Source: Mesostigma viride (lineage: Eukaryota; Streptophyta; Mesostigmatophyceae; Mesostigmatales; Mesostigmataceae). From it: a DNA stretch of 64,000 nt. The stretch's first letter is position 1. Each line of letters starts with the position of its first letter. Both the position numbers and the translations under genes were made by a program. The stretch lies in NCBI GenBank assembly GCA_009746045.1, contig RPFO01000131.1:742899-806898 (forward strand), read 5' to 3'. Positions 25,129 to 35,448 of the stretch are shown here, piece by piece. Below the pieces are notes generated by a model. It saw nothing but the letters and a program-made list of their open reading frames with translations, was not told the DNA's origin and did not search any database.

Positions 25129-27057
25129 AGGGTGTGAGAGTAAGGAAGGAAGGGTGACCCTTCAGAACGGGTGGTGGGGCGGTTGCAGCACGGGTCTTGA
25201 GGTCGAGGCGCTGCGCAGTCGGGTGGGGTGAGCGGTTTGCGAGTAAGGTCCAAAGGAAGAAGCTATACTGTCTGGTGGTTGTCTCCTTGATACTGTCTGG
25301 TGGGCAAAGAGCAGTGTGTGATCCAACGACTGGATGGATGATGGGTGGCTGTGAGACCACCGTGGAATACCGCGGGTGATCGACACGCCTGGTAACGGCG
25401 GAGTCCATCCGCCGATCGCTTGCCTTGCCAAGCGGTTGTGTGGCGAGGTGGTGCAGCACGTGTCGGGGTTGCGGTCGGGTGGAGGGGTTCTGATGCCAGC
25501 TTCGGACGCGTGGCTGAGTTTGCACTCGGATCTTGGACCTTGCGCTGGAAACTCCCTATTTGTACATGCGAAACATCTTTTTTTTGGAACATTCGGGGGA
25601 TCCTGCCCCGAACGTACAGGTGGTGAGTGCAAGGAGGAACAGGGCCACACGACAAGCTTTGCACACAGGGCCATGCACGCACGTGCCATTCAAGCGGCCT
25701 GATGGGCCGAGCACGACGTATTGGGTATGGTGCTGGGATGCTCACCCTGATAGATCCACCCTAGCAAGGATCACCTTCGAGAGGACCCGGTCATCGCTCC
25801 CAGGTCCCATCAACACAGGCTGGATGGCGACGGCGCAGCTACCTGATGGCGTCGGTGCAGCTGCCTGTCCTGCATGTAGCACACATGTCCGATCGCAGAT
25901 GAAAGTCATCAAGCATGCAACGGCCAGACAGAGAGGCCATCATGCATCGATGACGTTCATGCGACGTTGCCTGATGCGGTGAGGACAAGCTGAAGTCTCG
26001 CCCTGACAACCCGGGTTGTGCCCCTCATGCCAGGGTTGCCCCGTACTGGGTGGTTAGTCAGTGTGAGCTGTGACAAAGCTGTCAGTAGGGGGGGGTGGGG
26101 GGGGCAGGGGGCAGAAGTGGCAGCCAGGGGGCGATGAGGATAGGACGGCTTGCCCCCATATCCATTGGGTGGCCGTGCGTGCAGGTCAGCCCAGGCGGTC
26201 TGCCTGGCCCATCCCGCCGCCAGGCCACACGTTGGATGGATGGGGGTGAAGAGGCGTTCATGCAGACAGTAACTCCTCGGATGTAATCAATGTCCATGGG
26301 GGGTTGAGTTACTATTGGTCCCCTTTACTATTGGCGGGAGTAAGCGCTCCGCCAGTGGGCACGCCCCTCCTCGCCCTCGTTGCTGCGTGACACAGCGTGG
26401 CACTGGGCACGTGCGGTTCTGTGCACATGCAAGAGTCTGGGCCAGTCCCGTGCTGGACGCCATGCATGATCCCCGTTTCGCCGGGGTAAAGGTGGCCAAG
26501 GGAGGGCCAAGGGAGGGCCAAACGAGGATCAAGGGAGGGCAAGCGAGGGCCAAGGGAGTGTTGGGAGCCTCGTAAGTCAGGAAACTTGGTTTCTGTGAGT
26601 TCTTCTCAGGGAAACCTGGGAATTAAGGGAGAGGGTGGCAATGGGTTGGCCATCGCCGCATAGTAGAAAGTGCGCCAGCTGGCACCCGTCGCAGCCCTAG
26701 TGGATGCGTGGACCCATCCATTGTGGTTGACCTGCCATATGATCTGACAACTGTGGCACTGCCAGTTTTGCATGAGTTGAACGTGCGGGCCTTGGGGCCT
26801 GTGCTGGGATGGGCCCACTTGAAGCTTCGTGTAGTTGTGTAGCTCACTACCATGAACAATGGGGCAAAGCTTGCCATGATAAGAGCTTGTGGCGGTGAGA
26901 CCTTGCTGATTTTTCATGCACCGGTTACCACACTCGCAGAGTTCAAAGTTCAGAGTTCAATTCATCAATTCCGACTCCGAAGTTAGCAATTTGCTTCTAG
27001 TCCGCACCGAGGTATCGGAAAAGGATCACTTCTGTACTCGACTTCTCCGTCAAATCT
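25129..27057. other. No supported gene; contains a partial copy of the SAM gene end
   Basis: At 25201-25231 the sequence GAGGCGCTGCGCAGTCGGGT plus the stop repeats the last codons of the SAM exon (25101-25128), about 103 bp away, and the flanking GAGTAAGG is repeated too. The rest shows only short ORFs without recognisable motifs. Confidence 0.6.
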
Positions 27058-27058
27058 C

Positions 27059-27942
27059 ATGGACCGGGTTTCGAAACAACCCAAGAAGGTGGTGGATGCA
27101 GATCCAATGGTGCAAACATCGTCACGACTTACCGACGTGGCGCCAACTCGCTTCAAGCTCCTTGGCAGCTGGCTTCCCTCCACGGCCGACGACATCAACA
27201 CCCGCATTGGCCAGGCCTGGGCGGCCCTCCGCCGCCTCGACAGGTTCTGGACCTGTCGCTACCTGAGTGAGCGACGCAAGCGCATTCTGTTCAAGGCCCT
27301 TGTCCTCAGCATCCTCCTTTATGGCTGCGAGGCGTGGACCCTGGACCAGGCGCTGAGCCAGCAGCTTGACGGCACCGTCACTCGAATGCTCCGTCATATC
27401 CTCGGCATCCGCTACCAAGAACGCCGCACCCGGGCCGAGCTCTACTGCGAGCTCCCTCTTGTCACCCATACCATCCGACACCGCCGCCTCCTCTTTGCCG
27501 GCCATCTTGCCCGCACAGACCAGTTGAATACCGATGTGGGCCCTGCCGGGGGCTTAAGACGGGCCAACCAGGTAGACACCTCCTCCTATGGCAGGGTCCC
27601 CTTGTCCCATCGCAACCCACTGGCAAACTTGCGCGCGCCGGGCACCGGCGCGGCGCGACCCGGACCTATGTGACACAACTGCTTGAAGATGCAGGGCTTC
27701 TGGGACTATCCGTACTCCGTGCCCGCATGATTGACAAGGAGAAATGGGCTGCCATCTGCGATAAGCACCTCCCCGAGGGGTATGCTCCTGTTTTCTCCCC
27801 ACGGGCCCCGCGGCCCGTTGCTAGCCAGGGTAGAAGTCCGCAGGTGGAGGTTATTGGTCCTGAGGATAGCCGCTACACTACCGCCTCGTCTGCCATTACA
27901 GTAGAGGACAGCTCGGATGAGGATTACATCCCCATCTAGTGC
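27059..27942 (+). pseudogene. LINE (non-LTR retrotransposon) remnant: C-terminal part of the reverse transcriptase ORF
   Basis: Frame 27059-27673 carries the typical region after the RT palm: FKLLGSWLPSTADDINTRI, ALRRLDRFWTCRYLSERRKR, LFKALVLSILLYGCEAWTL, MLRHILGI, IRHRRLLFAGHLARTDQ. After a frameshift between about 27560 and 27650 the sequence continues as RTYVTQLLEDAGL...MIDKEKWAAICDKHLP to a stop at 27939, as in RTE/CR1-like algal elements. The catalytic YADD region and the endonuclease are not found, so this is a 5'-truncated dead copy. Confidence 0.82.
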
Positions 27943-28073
27943 TTAATGGTTGGGGGATGATGCAGACGATATTTGTTTAAACTTTTGTGTAATTATTTTT
28001 CTAATGAGATTAGCATAGTACTCCGTGGCATGCCTTTGCGCATGACACGCAAGTACTTACTTACTTACTTGGG
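27943..28073 (+). mobile_element. 3' tail of the LINE, ending in (ACTT)n
   Basis: After the ORF stop an AT-rich 3' region ends with GCGCATGACACGCAAGTACT and four ACTT-type repeats. The same end recurs inverted at 29356-29402, which defines it as the element 3' terminus. Confidence 0.8.
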
Positions 28074-28915
28074 CTGGGACCGCTAGGTTGGCCAGCAACT
28101 GATTGATGAAGTGAGACAACTATATGCCTGGACGCATGTTCATGGCAGGTTTACCAACATTTCTTTTTTTTTGGAATGTCCTTGGGCCAGGCCAGGTCAG
28201 GATATGCTGCCCCGGCTGGCCAAGCCGCTGGGGGCCAGCCAAACCGAGGGCGGAGTCTACCTGACTACATGGCGCGAGCAAGATGTCCTACGAATGCTAT
28301 CAAGGAGACAACCAGCGCGGGCCAGAAATCGGGAGAATCCGGACCATGGTAGCTCGAGCCTGCCGTTATCTTGTCCGCGTGTTCGAGTCGTTCAGGATGA
28401 TGAAGATGAATGGTGATGGAAATGTGTAGCCTTGTGCATTGAAACTATGGCTGGCTTACGTGTGGAGCGACTAGATGACCTAGACGGTGGGGCCGGAAAC
28501 AGCATGCTTGATCAGGGCGTGTGTTTCGAGCCTAACTGGCCGGGAGTGTCTAGTGGTGAGCACCATTGCTGCGATCGCTCTCCCACCATTTACGAGGAAA
28601 TACCCGCAAATGGAAAACCACTGAAAAGGTCTAGCTAGTCAGTCATTGATTAATTAATTAAAATGATAGCTCCGCTGGGAGCATATGTAACACATAGCCC
28701 TGAGAAAGGGGCATCTATGGGTTTGTAATACAATCAGGGCGACAACCTGCAGGTGGAGGATGTACAACTATCACCTGCTCTGGGTGCACAAGGTGCACCT
28801 GCACCGCCATGATGGTTCATGCCTCCTTAACAAGCATGCACAGGCACCCAGGGCGGCTTGCGGAGAGGGCCTAGAAGGCCTGCATGACATACGGGGTGGA
28901 AGGTATGTGGCTAGG
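28074..28915. other. No supported gene
   Basis: An open plus-strand stretch at 28111-28416 (SFFLECPWARPGQ...) has no recognised motif and could be more decayed repeat. Nothing else stands out. Confidence 0.4.
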
Positions 28916-28926
28916 CTATTCTGATC

Positions 28927-29012
28927 AGGCACTCCGCAAAGGTGAAAACCTTTGCGTTCAGTGCCGGGCCGCGGAAAACGCGGAAAACGCGATCTGCAAA
29001 TGAATCCTAGGC
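28927..29012. repeat. Dispersed repeat, copy 1
   Basis: The segment with CCGCAAAGGTGAAAACCTTT, GCGTTCAGTGCCGGGCCGCG and GATCTGCAAATGAATCC recurs with a few changes at 29582-29670 in the same orientation. Its family is unknown. Confidence 0.75.
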
Positions 29013-29344
29013 TATAGCCGGTGTACACATGGCATCTCAGCAGAGAGTAACTCCCTGCATAGGCATAGCAACGCTTAATTCTGACTGCAACATCCATGGG
29101 AGGTCCCATAACGTCAGTCATTACGTTAGCCATGCCATGATTCCAAACCAAATGCTATATCCTACGCTGCCTTATCTTTTCCATGATGCGAGGCATACCC
29201 TTATACAAAAACTCTAACGACCTATGTGTGCATGCCTCTCCGCATGCCTCTATCTTTCCAACTCCAACTCCAACTCCATGCATCTCGATCCAACTCCGAC
29301 TCTGACTCCAAATCCGGTACTCCACCTCCGCCTCCGCCTCCACC

Positions 29345-29418
29345 TCGATCCGACGTAAGTAAGTAAGTAAGTAAGTACTTGCGTGTCATGCGCAAAGGCT
29401 CCACATCGATCCGACGTA
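29345..29418 (-). mobile_element. Minimal 5'-truncated LINE insertion with 13-bp target-site duplication
   Basis: The insert (about 29358-29405) is only the last ~45 bp of the LINE: on the minus strand AGCCTTTGCGCATGACACGC then (ACTT)n, identical to 28032-28073. It is flanked by perfect 13-bp direct repeats TCGATCCGACGTA at 29345-29357 and 29406-29418. This is the footprint of target-primed reverse transcription that stopped almost at once. Confidence 0.85.
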
Positions 29419-29581
29419 CTGCGATATCGACTCCGACTTCAAGTCCAACTCCAACCTCTGAGCCATTTTTTCACTGGCTAGCATGCGGGGCCGGTACGTC
29501 GATCCTGTCCAAAATTCCTAACTTCGATATCTAAAACATTACTTGAGACATCTATTTCCTTGACGATTTATAATTCTGATT

Positions 29582-29670
29582 TGGCACGCCGCAAAGGTGA
29601 AAACCATTTGCGTTCAGTGCCGGTCCGCGGAAAACACGGAAAAACGCGATCTGCAAATGAATCCAGGCCG
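29582..29670. repeat. Dispersed repeat, copy 2
   Basis: Second copy of the 28927-29012 repeat, about 655 bp away, same orientation, with small indels in the GGAAAACACGG part. Confidence 0.75.
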
Positions 29671-30910
29671 GAATCTAACTGGGGACCTCTCGCACCAATT
29701 TTGCTGACTATAGGACGGACGTCTCCGGATCCTAGGGCATCGCCAACTGACACCTACAGTCATCCGCAAAAGTTCTCCTTTCCGGGGAGTGATGCCTTTC
29801 GGATTTGGTACTAGATAAATCATCCGAGATCTGTGTGTAGGAGTACTACACACGTGTCTGCACTCGAGACTTGTTCAGTCTCGAACCGTGAGACGGGCTG
29901 AACACGGCTGGAACCTTCTTCAGAAGGGGGCGTAGCCGGTACTATCGAAATCAGCTTTTCTATTATACTATCGAAATCAGCTTTTTTATTATATTCCTTG
30001 ATTGGTTTTTGCGTGTTTTTCGGGACGCATGCCTCTCTTATCGAACTATGCAAGCAGCTTTCCCACCAAGGTCGCCTTGTCAATGCCTTCCTCCAGAGGC
30101 GCAATTTCGGCAAGGACGTCCTCAACGCCCGCCGCCCCCACCTCCAGCAATACGCCCTCTTTTCCCTCCTTGGACGCTCCATCGAGGAGCTTTGGCCCCC
30201 AAAGCCCCTCACCACCACCTTAACCGAAGCCTCCATCCGCTCACTCCTCAAGGAGGGCGTCCCCAACATCTACTGCTCCAATTTTGGTACTTTTGAAATT
30301 CCATGCGTGGAGCGCAAAGTTTGCAATATATGTGCCGTTTGTAGCTCTAGCTCTATAATAACCTGACCAACCCCGCATTCCTCAAAGTAGCACTTGTTGC
30401 CTATTCTCAAATGTTATGCGAATCACATGATTAGGATCTGCTTCACGATTGCTATTGCTCGAGATTCAATTAAGAATGATTGAGATCAATAAATGATGAA
30501 CCAAATAAACCAAATTAGGCCACTTGACAAGTTCATGATCCATTTACATTGTACAATTAAGCGATTAATTAATTCATAAATCATACATTACATGGGATAC
30601 CCCCGTCGACGAGCTAGTGGTACGTACAATGAAACATTTGAGTTTGTAACATGTCTCCATGGATATATACATGTATGCTGGACCTCGCGCATCTCAGCCC
30701 TCTAAGAAATGTTATTTGAACTCAGGTCTAGATCTAAATATATACATGATCTGGATAATATTATACACTTCCTTAAAAGAGCATGAATCGAGCTTTACAA
30801 TTCAGGACAAGGAACTCGTTTGCAAATCACGGCTGAAAGGCAAGTGCTCACAACGAAGCACGTGCTCTCAAGGCTGTCCACCTCGTCCAACCAAGCCCGG
30901 GCGAGCTGGC
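29671..30910. other. No supported complete gene
   Basis: A short direct repeat TACTATCGAAATCAGCTTTT occurs twice at about 29939-29990. A plus-strand open stretch at about 30030-30300 (LSHQGRLVNAFLQRRNFGKD...) is protein-like but unassigned and has no clear start or partner exon. 30300-30900 is AT-rich and may be the 3' region of the transposase-like gene to the right. Confidence 0.4.
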
Positions 30911-33900
30911 CTACTGAACAGGTCTCTTCTTGGCCAAGTTCGTGAGCCGTTTCTCGACGTCTGTCGGAATGGTCAAGATGGCCTGGCGATTGTTAGCTGG
31001 GTTGACAACAATGGTGTGTTCGAACCCCGCGTCCATGCACAGGTAGCAATTGACCAAGTTTGGCTGTTCAGGTTGGGCATCGGCGTCCATTTTGAACATC
31101 GTCGCCATACCCGGAAATCTGTCCCAGTAGCGCACCCCCACCACCCATTGTCCCTTACGGAACAACTCCCTATCGACCTTGCCGTTTCTGTCGGCCACTC
31201 GCCTCACGAAAGTAGCGGCCACCTGATAAGGCTCCTGCAAGACTTCCGCTAGCCAATATGGATGATCTGGATCGTGGGACTCATCACCAGAGTAGGACTC
31301 GACGGCAAAAATGTCTCGCAGCTTCAGTCTCCTTCCCATCATCGTCCTCTCTGCCTGTAGTCTGTTCAGTCGCGTCCCTGCGTGCCCCCCTTGTCCGTTT
31401 GGGTTCCTTTGCACTGGCTCCCCCAGTTTGTGGAGCTTCATCCGAGCACCTCCCACATTCCAGCCGTCCATGTCGGTCCACTCCTTTCGACAATCCCACC
31501 ACCTTTCCTCGGCGCACGCACCGCCACAATAGCAGGAATACTGGCGCAGCATTAAGCGCGTCACATTCGACTTGTCCATGCGCCACCAGTGCGCCTTCTT
31601 CACTCCTTTGATTTCGCCGCGCCCTGGGCTGTAAGGAAGCACCTGCGCGTCGAAGACAAGATTTGCACAAGGGAAAGTTGAAGTTACGAGACCATCGAGC
31701 TAGTTGTGTTTTATTAAGCACTCCTGATCGCCAGGACTCCAAGAACGCCCTAGAAACGACGGCCGGCGTAACTATTCCCTGAACGAGGACTGTACACTTA
31801 ATTACCTCGGGGAACTCGAAGAAGTTACGCCTGGTCGTTGTGGTCCCGCCCACCGCCCCCGACGCCAGATTCTCCACCAACTGGGCGGCCGTCTGTTTGT
31901 CCTGGTTCTCTTCCCTGATGTGCCACCTCCTCAACATGCACTTCACAGTCCCACCAGCTCCATCCACCTCCCCCTTTCCGTGCTGCTCCCCAAAGTAATT
32001 CCACTCAAATGACTCCAGGTGCGGATCCTCCGTCAGCAGCCGGGCCATTTCCGCGATCACATTCCTTGACTTGAACTGCATGGAGCAATTGTCCGACCAC
32101 CCAATGAAGCGCTTCACCTCTACCCCTTCTGACCGTAGTGTCGCCAGGATTTTGAGGATAGCAAAACGGAGGGCCCGCCCGTCCCTTTTCATTCCGCCCT
32201 GTCCGATGAAGTGAAACTCCCTTCTCACGACCTTTCCCGACGCTGGATCCAAGTAGCGCACGATCCAGGGCATAAGGACGAATGTGACTGGATGCCAATA
32301 CTGTGCTTGGAGATTGTGATAGGTGTAAGACTGGTAGTTCTCGGCGTAATCTGTGTGGCATACAAGGTCCCCCACCCGCATCCTTGAGAGACATTCCTTG
32401 GAGGCGTCCGCTTGCCACCACGCGTTGAAGCAATGCTGGATGAAGTCCGGCCACTTGTCCACAATCGCCTCCTTTAGCTCCGTTGGTGTGGACTTGACGT
32501 CGACTTGCGTCAATCGCTGCCCACCAGCCTTTGCGATCTCGTCACAGTCGTCCTGCATATGCGCAATGTGCACATACAGAAAAGACATCAACTTCGACCC
32601 ACCAATGACCTGTAGGAAGAAAAAAGACAGGACCTCAGGAAAAATTGAAAAAGAAACGCCTTGGGGCGCAACCACTCCACTAAAAATTACCTCTGGCCCA
32701 AGAACCTCAGGAAACATTGCTTAAGAAACGCCTTGGGGCGCAACCACTCCACTAAAAATTACCTCTGGCCCAAGAACCTCAGGAAACATTGCAAAAGAAA
32801 CGCCTTGGGGCGCAACCACTCCACTAAAAATTACCTCTGGCCCAAGAACCGCACCCGGCGGCACATCCTGCATCTCGTATCTGGTCCATGAAATCAGGTG
32901 GTTGGAAGCCTCCTCCCGTTCGCATAACATGAAGTTCCGAATTCCACACTTGGGAGCCCGGCAAGTGCCCAACACACAAGCCTTACGCCGGATCGAGCAA
33001 ACCCCCAACTCCTCGCCCAGGTCATGATCGGGCACCCCTTCCTCGTCGTCCAGCACCCTCCCATGCATGGGCAGATCCTCAAGTTCGCCCTGAAAAGGCT
33101 GAACCTGCGGCCGCGACGACCCCACAGACGACCTCGAACCTCCCCCCTCCCTCATCCCCTCCACCTCACAAGTAAACTTGTTCACCCACTCTGTCGTGTG
33201 AGTGGCTTTGAAAATGGAACATGTGGGCACGGAGGACCCCACGTCGAGCTGGCTACCATGATCGCACGCGTGGCATTCAGGTCCGCACTCGCATCTGGCA
33301 TGAAAAGTTGCACGAAATTTGGCCAACCCCCCAACCATGGACTGCATGGTAGTGTGGTGCTGGCATGCGCACAAGTTCCGCATTTTCCACCGCCCCTTGA
33401 CGCATGCGGGCATATGCTTGCAAAAAGAAGTGTATCCCACATGAACTGTGCTCTTCTGATTCGTGCGAGGCATTGACATCCCCTCCTCCGTCTCCATAAT
33501 CACCTGATTTCCCCCCCTCACGCCCTCCTCTCCCTCCACCCCCCCCCCTCCCTAGTGTCCATCCGCCGCGGTGGCTTCAACTCCGGATGGCGGGAAATGA
33601 ACACTTCGTAAATCTTCGACTTGGAGACAGTATAGTAGCGCGCACCCTCCGAAAACGCTAGTGTATGTTTGTAATCCTTTCTTGTCCATTCACAATGAAC
33701 ATCCTTCATGTTCGGAGACGCCCGCGTCAAGTTATCATCCCTCCAGCACGCTTGTATCAGGGCAATGACTTCCGTCGGAAGCTCGTCTTTCCTCCTCCTC
33801 CTCTCTGGCGCACTCATCAAAAGGTCGTCCTCCCCTTCTTCCATTCCATCCCTGTGACCCCGAACAGTTGCGACAAAGCGCCTGTCAATCCCGAACGCGC

Positions 33901-34396
33901 GCTCCACAATCCTGTCCGGGACGCCCTCCATTGCCTTCGTAACAAGTCCACACAAGGCCCACCTAAGCCCACGATCCTTCTCAGATGTTCCCAAGTCGCC
34001 AAAAGCCTTCTTGATGGTATCCCGAAGAGATTCCGCCCAACTTTCAGGAAGCCCGTCGTCACAGTTCTTCCTCTTCTTAATGCCGTTGCTCTCGGCCACC
34101 ATGGCATTTAGTCTTGAAGCTGCGCAAGACAGAACCTCCGCGCTCATCTCTGGCGTCCTGTGGTTGTTTGCTTTCACGCGTTCCGCCATGATAGGAAAGA
34201 TGTCATTGGCAATTTTGTACCCCTTGTTCTCGATGTACTTGTCGCTCCGGGGACCGCGAAGTGCAGGCTCCCGGTCGTCCTTGGACAAGGGACGCGAACC
34301 GTCGGAAACGGCCCCCCGCCCCGATTGCGCCATCAGACTTTGGTCAGACGGCAGCTGATTTTTTTCGCCTCTTAATCCCGCGGCACCGAAAGCCCT
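30911..34396 (-). CDS. Multi-exon transposase-like (DDE/RNase H-like) protein of a DNA transposon
   Basis: Exons in gene order: a about 34396-33550 (first ATG option 34333), b about 33540-32835, c 32609-31806, d 31642-30911. Junctions b/c (CCAGAG|GTAATT, CTACAG|GTCATT) and c/d (CCCGAG|GTAATT, CGCGCAG|GTGCTT) are canonical and in phase. Exons a and b are one reading frame apart across a G10 run near 33539-33548. Exon b is Cys/His-rich (CKHMPACVKG, CACQHH, CECGPECHAC, CVLGTCRAPKCG), probably zinc-binding. Exon c has acidic motifs resembling a DDE core: LVCHTDYAENYQ, FIGWSDNCSMQFKSRN and FGEQHGKGEVDGAGGTVK. A related domain layout is known to me from unnamed transposase-like proteins in animals; I do not assign a superfamily. 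Exon d has no known motif. Confidence 0.65.
32649..32845 (-). repeat. ~74-bp x 3 tandem repeat of the exon b donor region
   Basis: Three copies of a unit containing (plus strand) CCTTGGGGCGCAACCACTCC, then ACTAAAAATTACCTCTGGCC and CAAGAACC. The rightmost copy includes the true end of exon b (GGGCCAGAG|GTAATT on the minus strand); the other two, in intron b, repeat the exon end with its donor. Any of three donors could be used with the same exon end. Confidence 0.88.
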
Positions 34397-34469
34397 GAGG
34401 ATGAGTAATGATAAATAATCACCATTAAAGACACGACGAAAACGATGGGCATCAAACAAGAACGACAAG

Positions 34470-35045
34470 CGTCATTAATAACGCCGGCCGGCGCAACTGG
34501 ATACATGTAAACCATACAAAAGTGATTTTATGAAACACATACAGTTTGTCATTAATAACGACGGCCGGCGTAACTCGGGCGCAATTAAAAACCATTAAGA
34601 AGCAACTCAGGATATGCAGGCAGAAATCCTTCAGGTGTAAAAAAGATGTACAAACACACTTTTGGTAATGGGGCCTGATTGCGCAACTGCAAGATACCAT
34701 TGGAAACGCCGGCCGGCGCAACTGGATGCATGTACATAAACCATACAAAAGTGATTTGCACAAAACCCCTACAATTTGTCATGAGTAACGACGGCCGGCG
34801 TAACTCGGTTGCATTTGAAAACCACAAAGAAGCAACTCAGGTAGTGAAGGCGGAAATCCCAGAGGTGATAAAATGTTACCAACACAAAATGTTGATAAGC
34901 GTGCAAGCTTTTGCAAGTGCGCGCAAGATACCATTGGAAACGCCGGCCGGCGCAACTGGAACACCAAAACAAAAAACTTGATTTGCACGAAACCCATTCA
35001 GTTCGTCATGGATAACGACGGCCGGCGCAACTTCATGGCACTCAC
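34470..35045 (-). repeat. ~230-bp x 2.5 repeats with CGGCCGGC palindromes
   Basis: CGGCCGGC-containing motifs occur at about 34482, 34559, 34709, 34790, 34941 and 35018. They alternate between ACGCCGGCCGGCGCAACTGG and ACGACGGCCGGCGTAACT types, so the period is about 230 bp with two motifs per unit. A further copy of the second type is at about 31757 in intron c of the adjacent transposase-like gene. They could be subterminal binding sites of that transposon or a 5' intronic repeat. Confidence 0.8.
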
Positions 35046-35334
35046 CACTTTCACCAAATGCCATGTCGCCATTATATTGAGGAAAGCGAAGTATGCCCAC
35101 TTGAAGCTGTGGTCTGCAGAACATTGACACAAAATATGCATGGTATTTCAAGCAATGAATGCTATGTGTCAGGCATCCATGTCTTTATTGTATCCAAATG
35201 TGGTTAGGACGGAGGTTTACATTGGTTGCTATTTTAAGACAATGGCGTATAATTACCAAACATTGCACACACTCAGAGTGTACTTATGCTGAACTGGAAA
35301 GGAACATTAAACCCCAATAAGGTAGATATTTTTC

Positions 35335-35448
35335 TTTTACATTTTAATTTTTTATATACTAGTTTATATTATATTATATTATATTATATTATGCTATATT
35401 ATGTTATATGAAATAACATTAAAATTAACATAAAATTAAAATTATATA
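35335..35448. other. AT-rich tract with TATAT repeats
   Basis: Almost pure A/T, including repeated ATATT pentamers, immediately left of the TTAA of the next element. TTAA-rich DNA is the expected landing site for a TTAA-specific transposon. Confidence 0.8.

Noticed and set aside
28111-28416. Plus-strand ORF of 101 aa
   Set aside because: No motif, no partner exon, in a region of decayed repeats.
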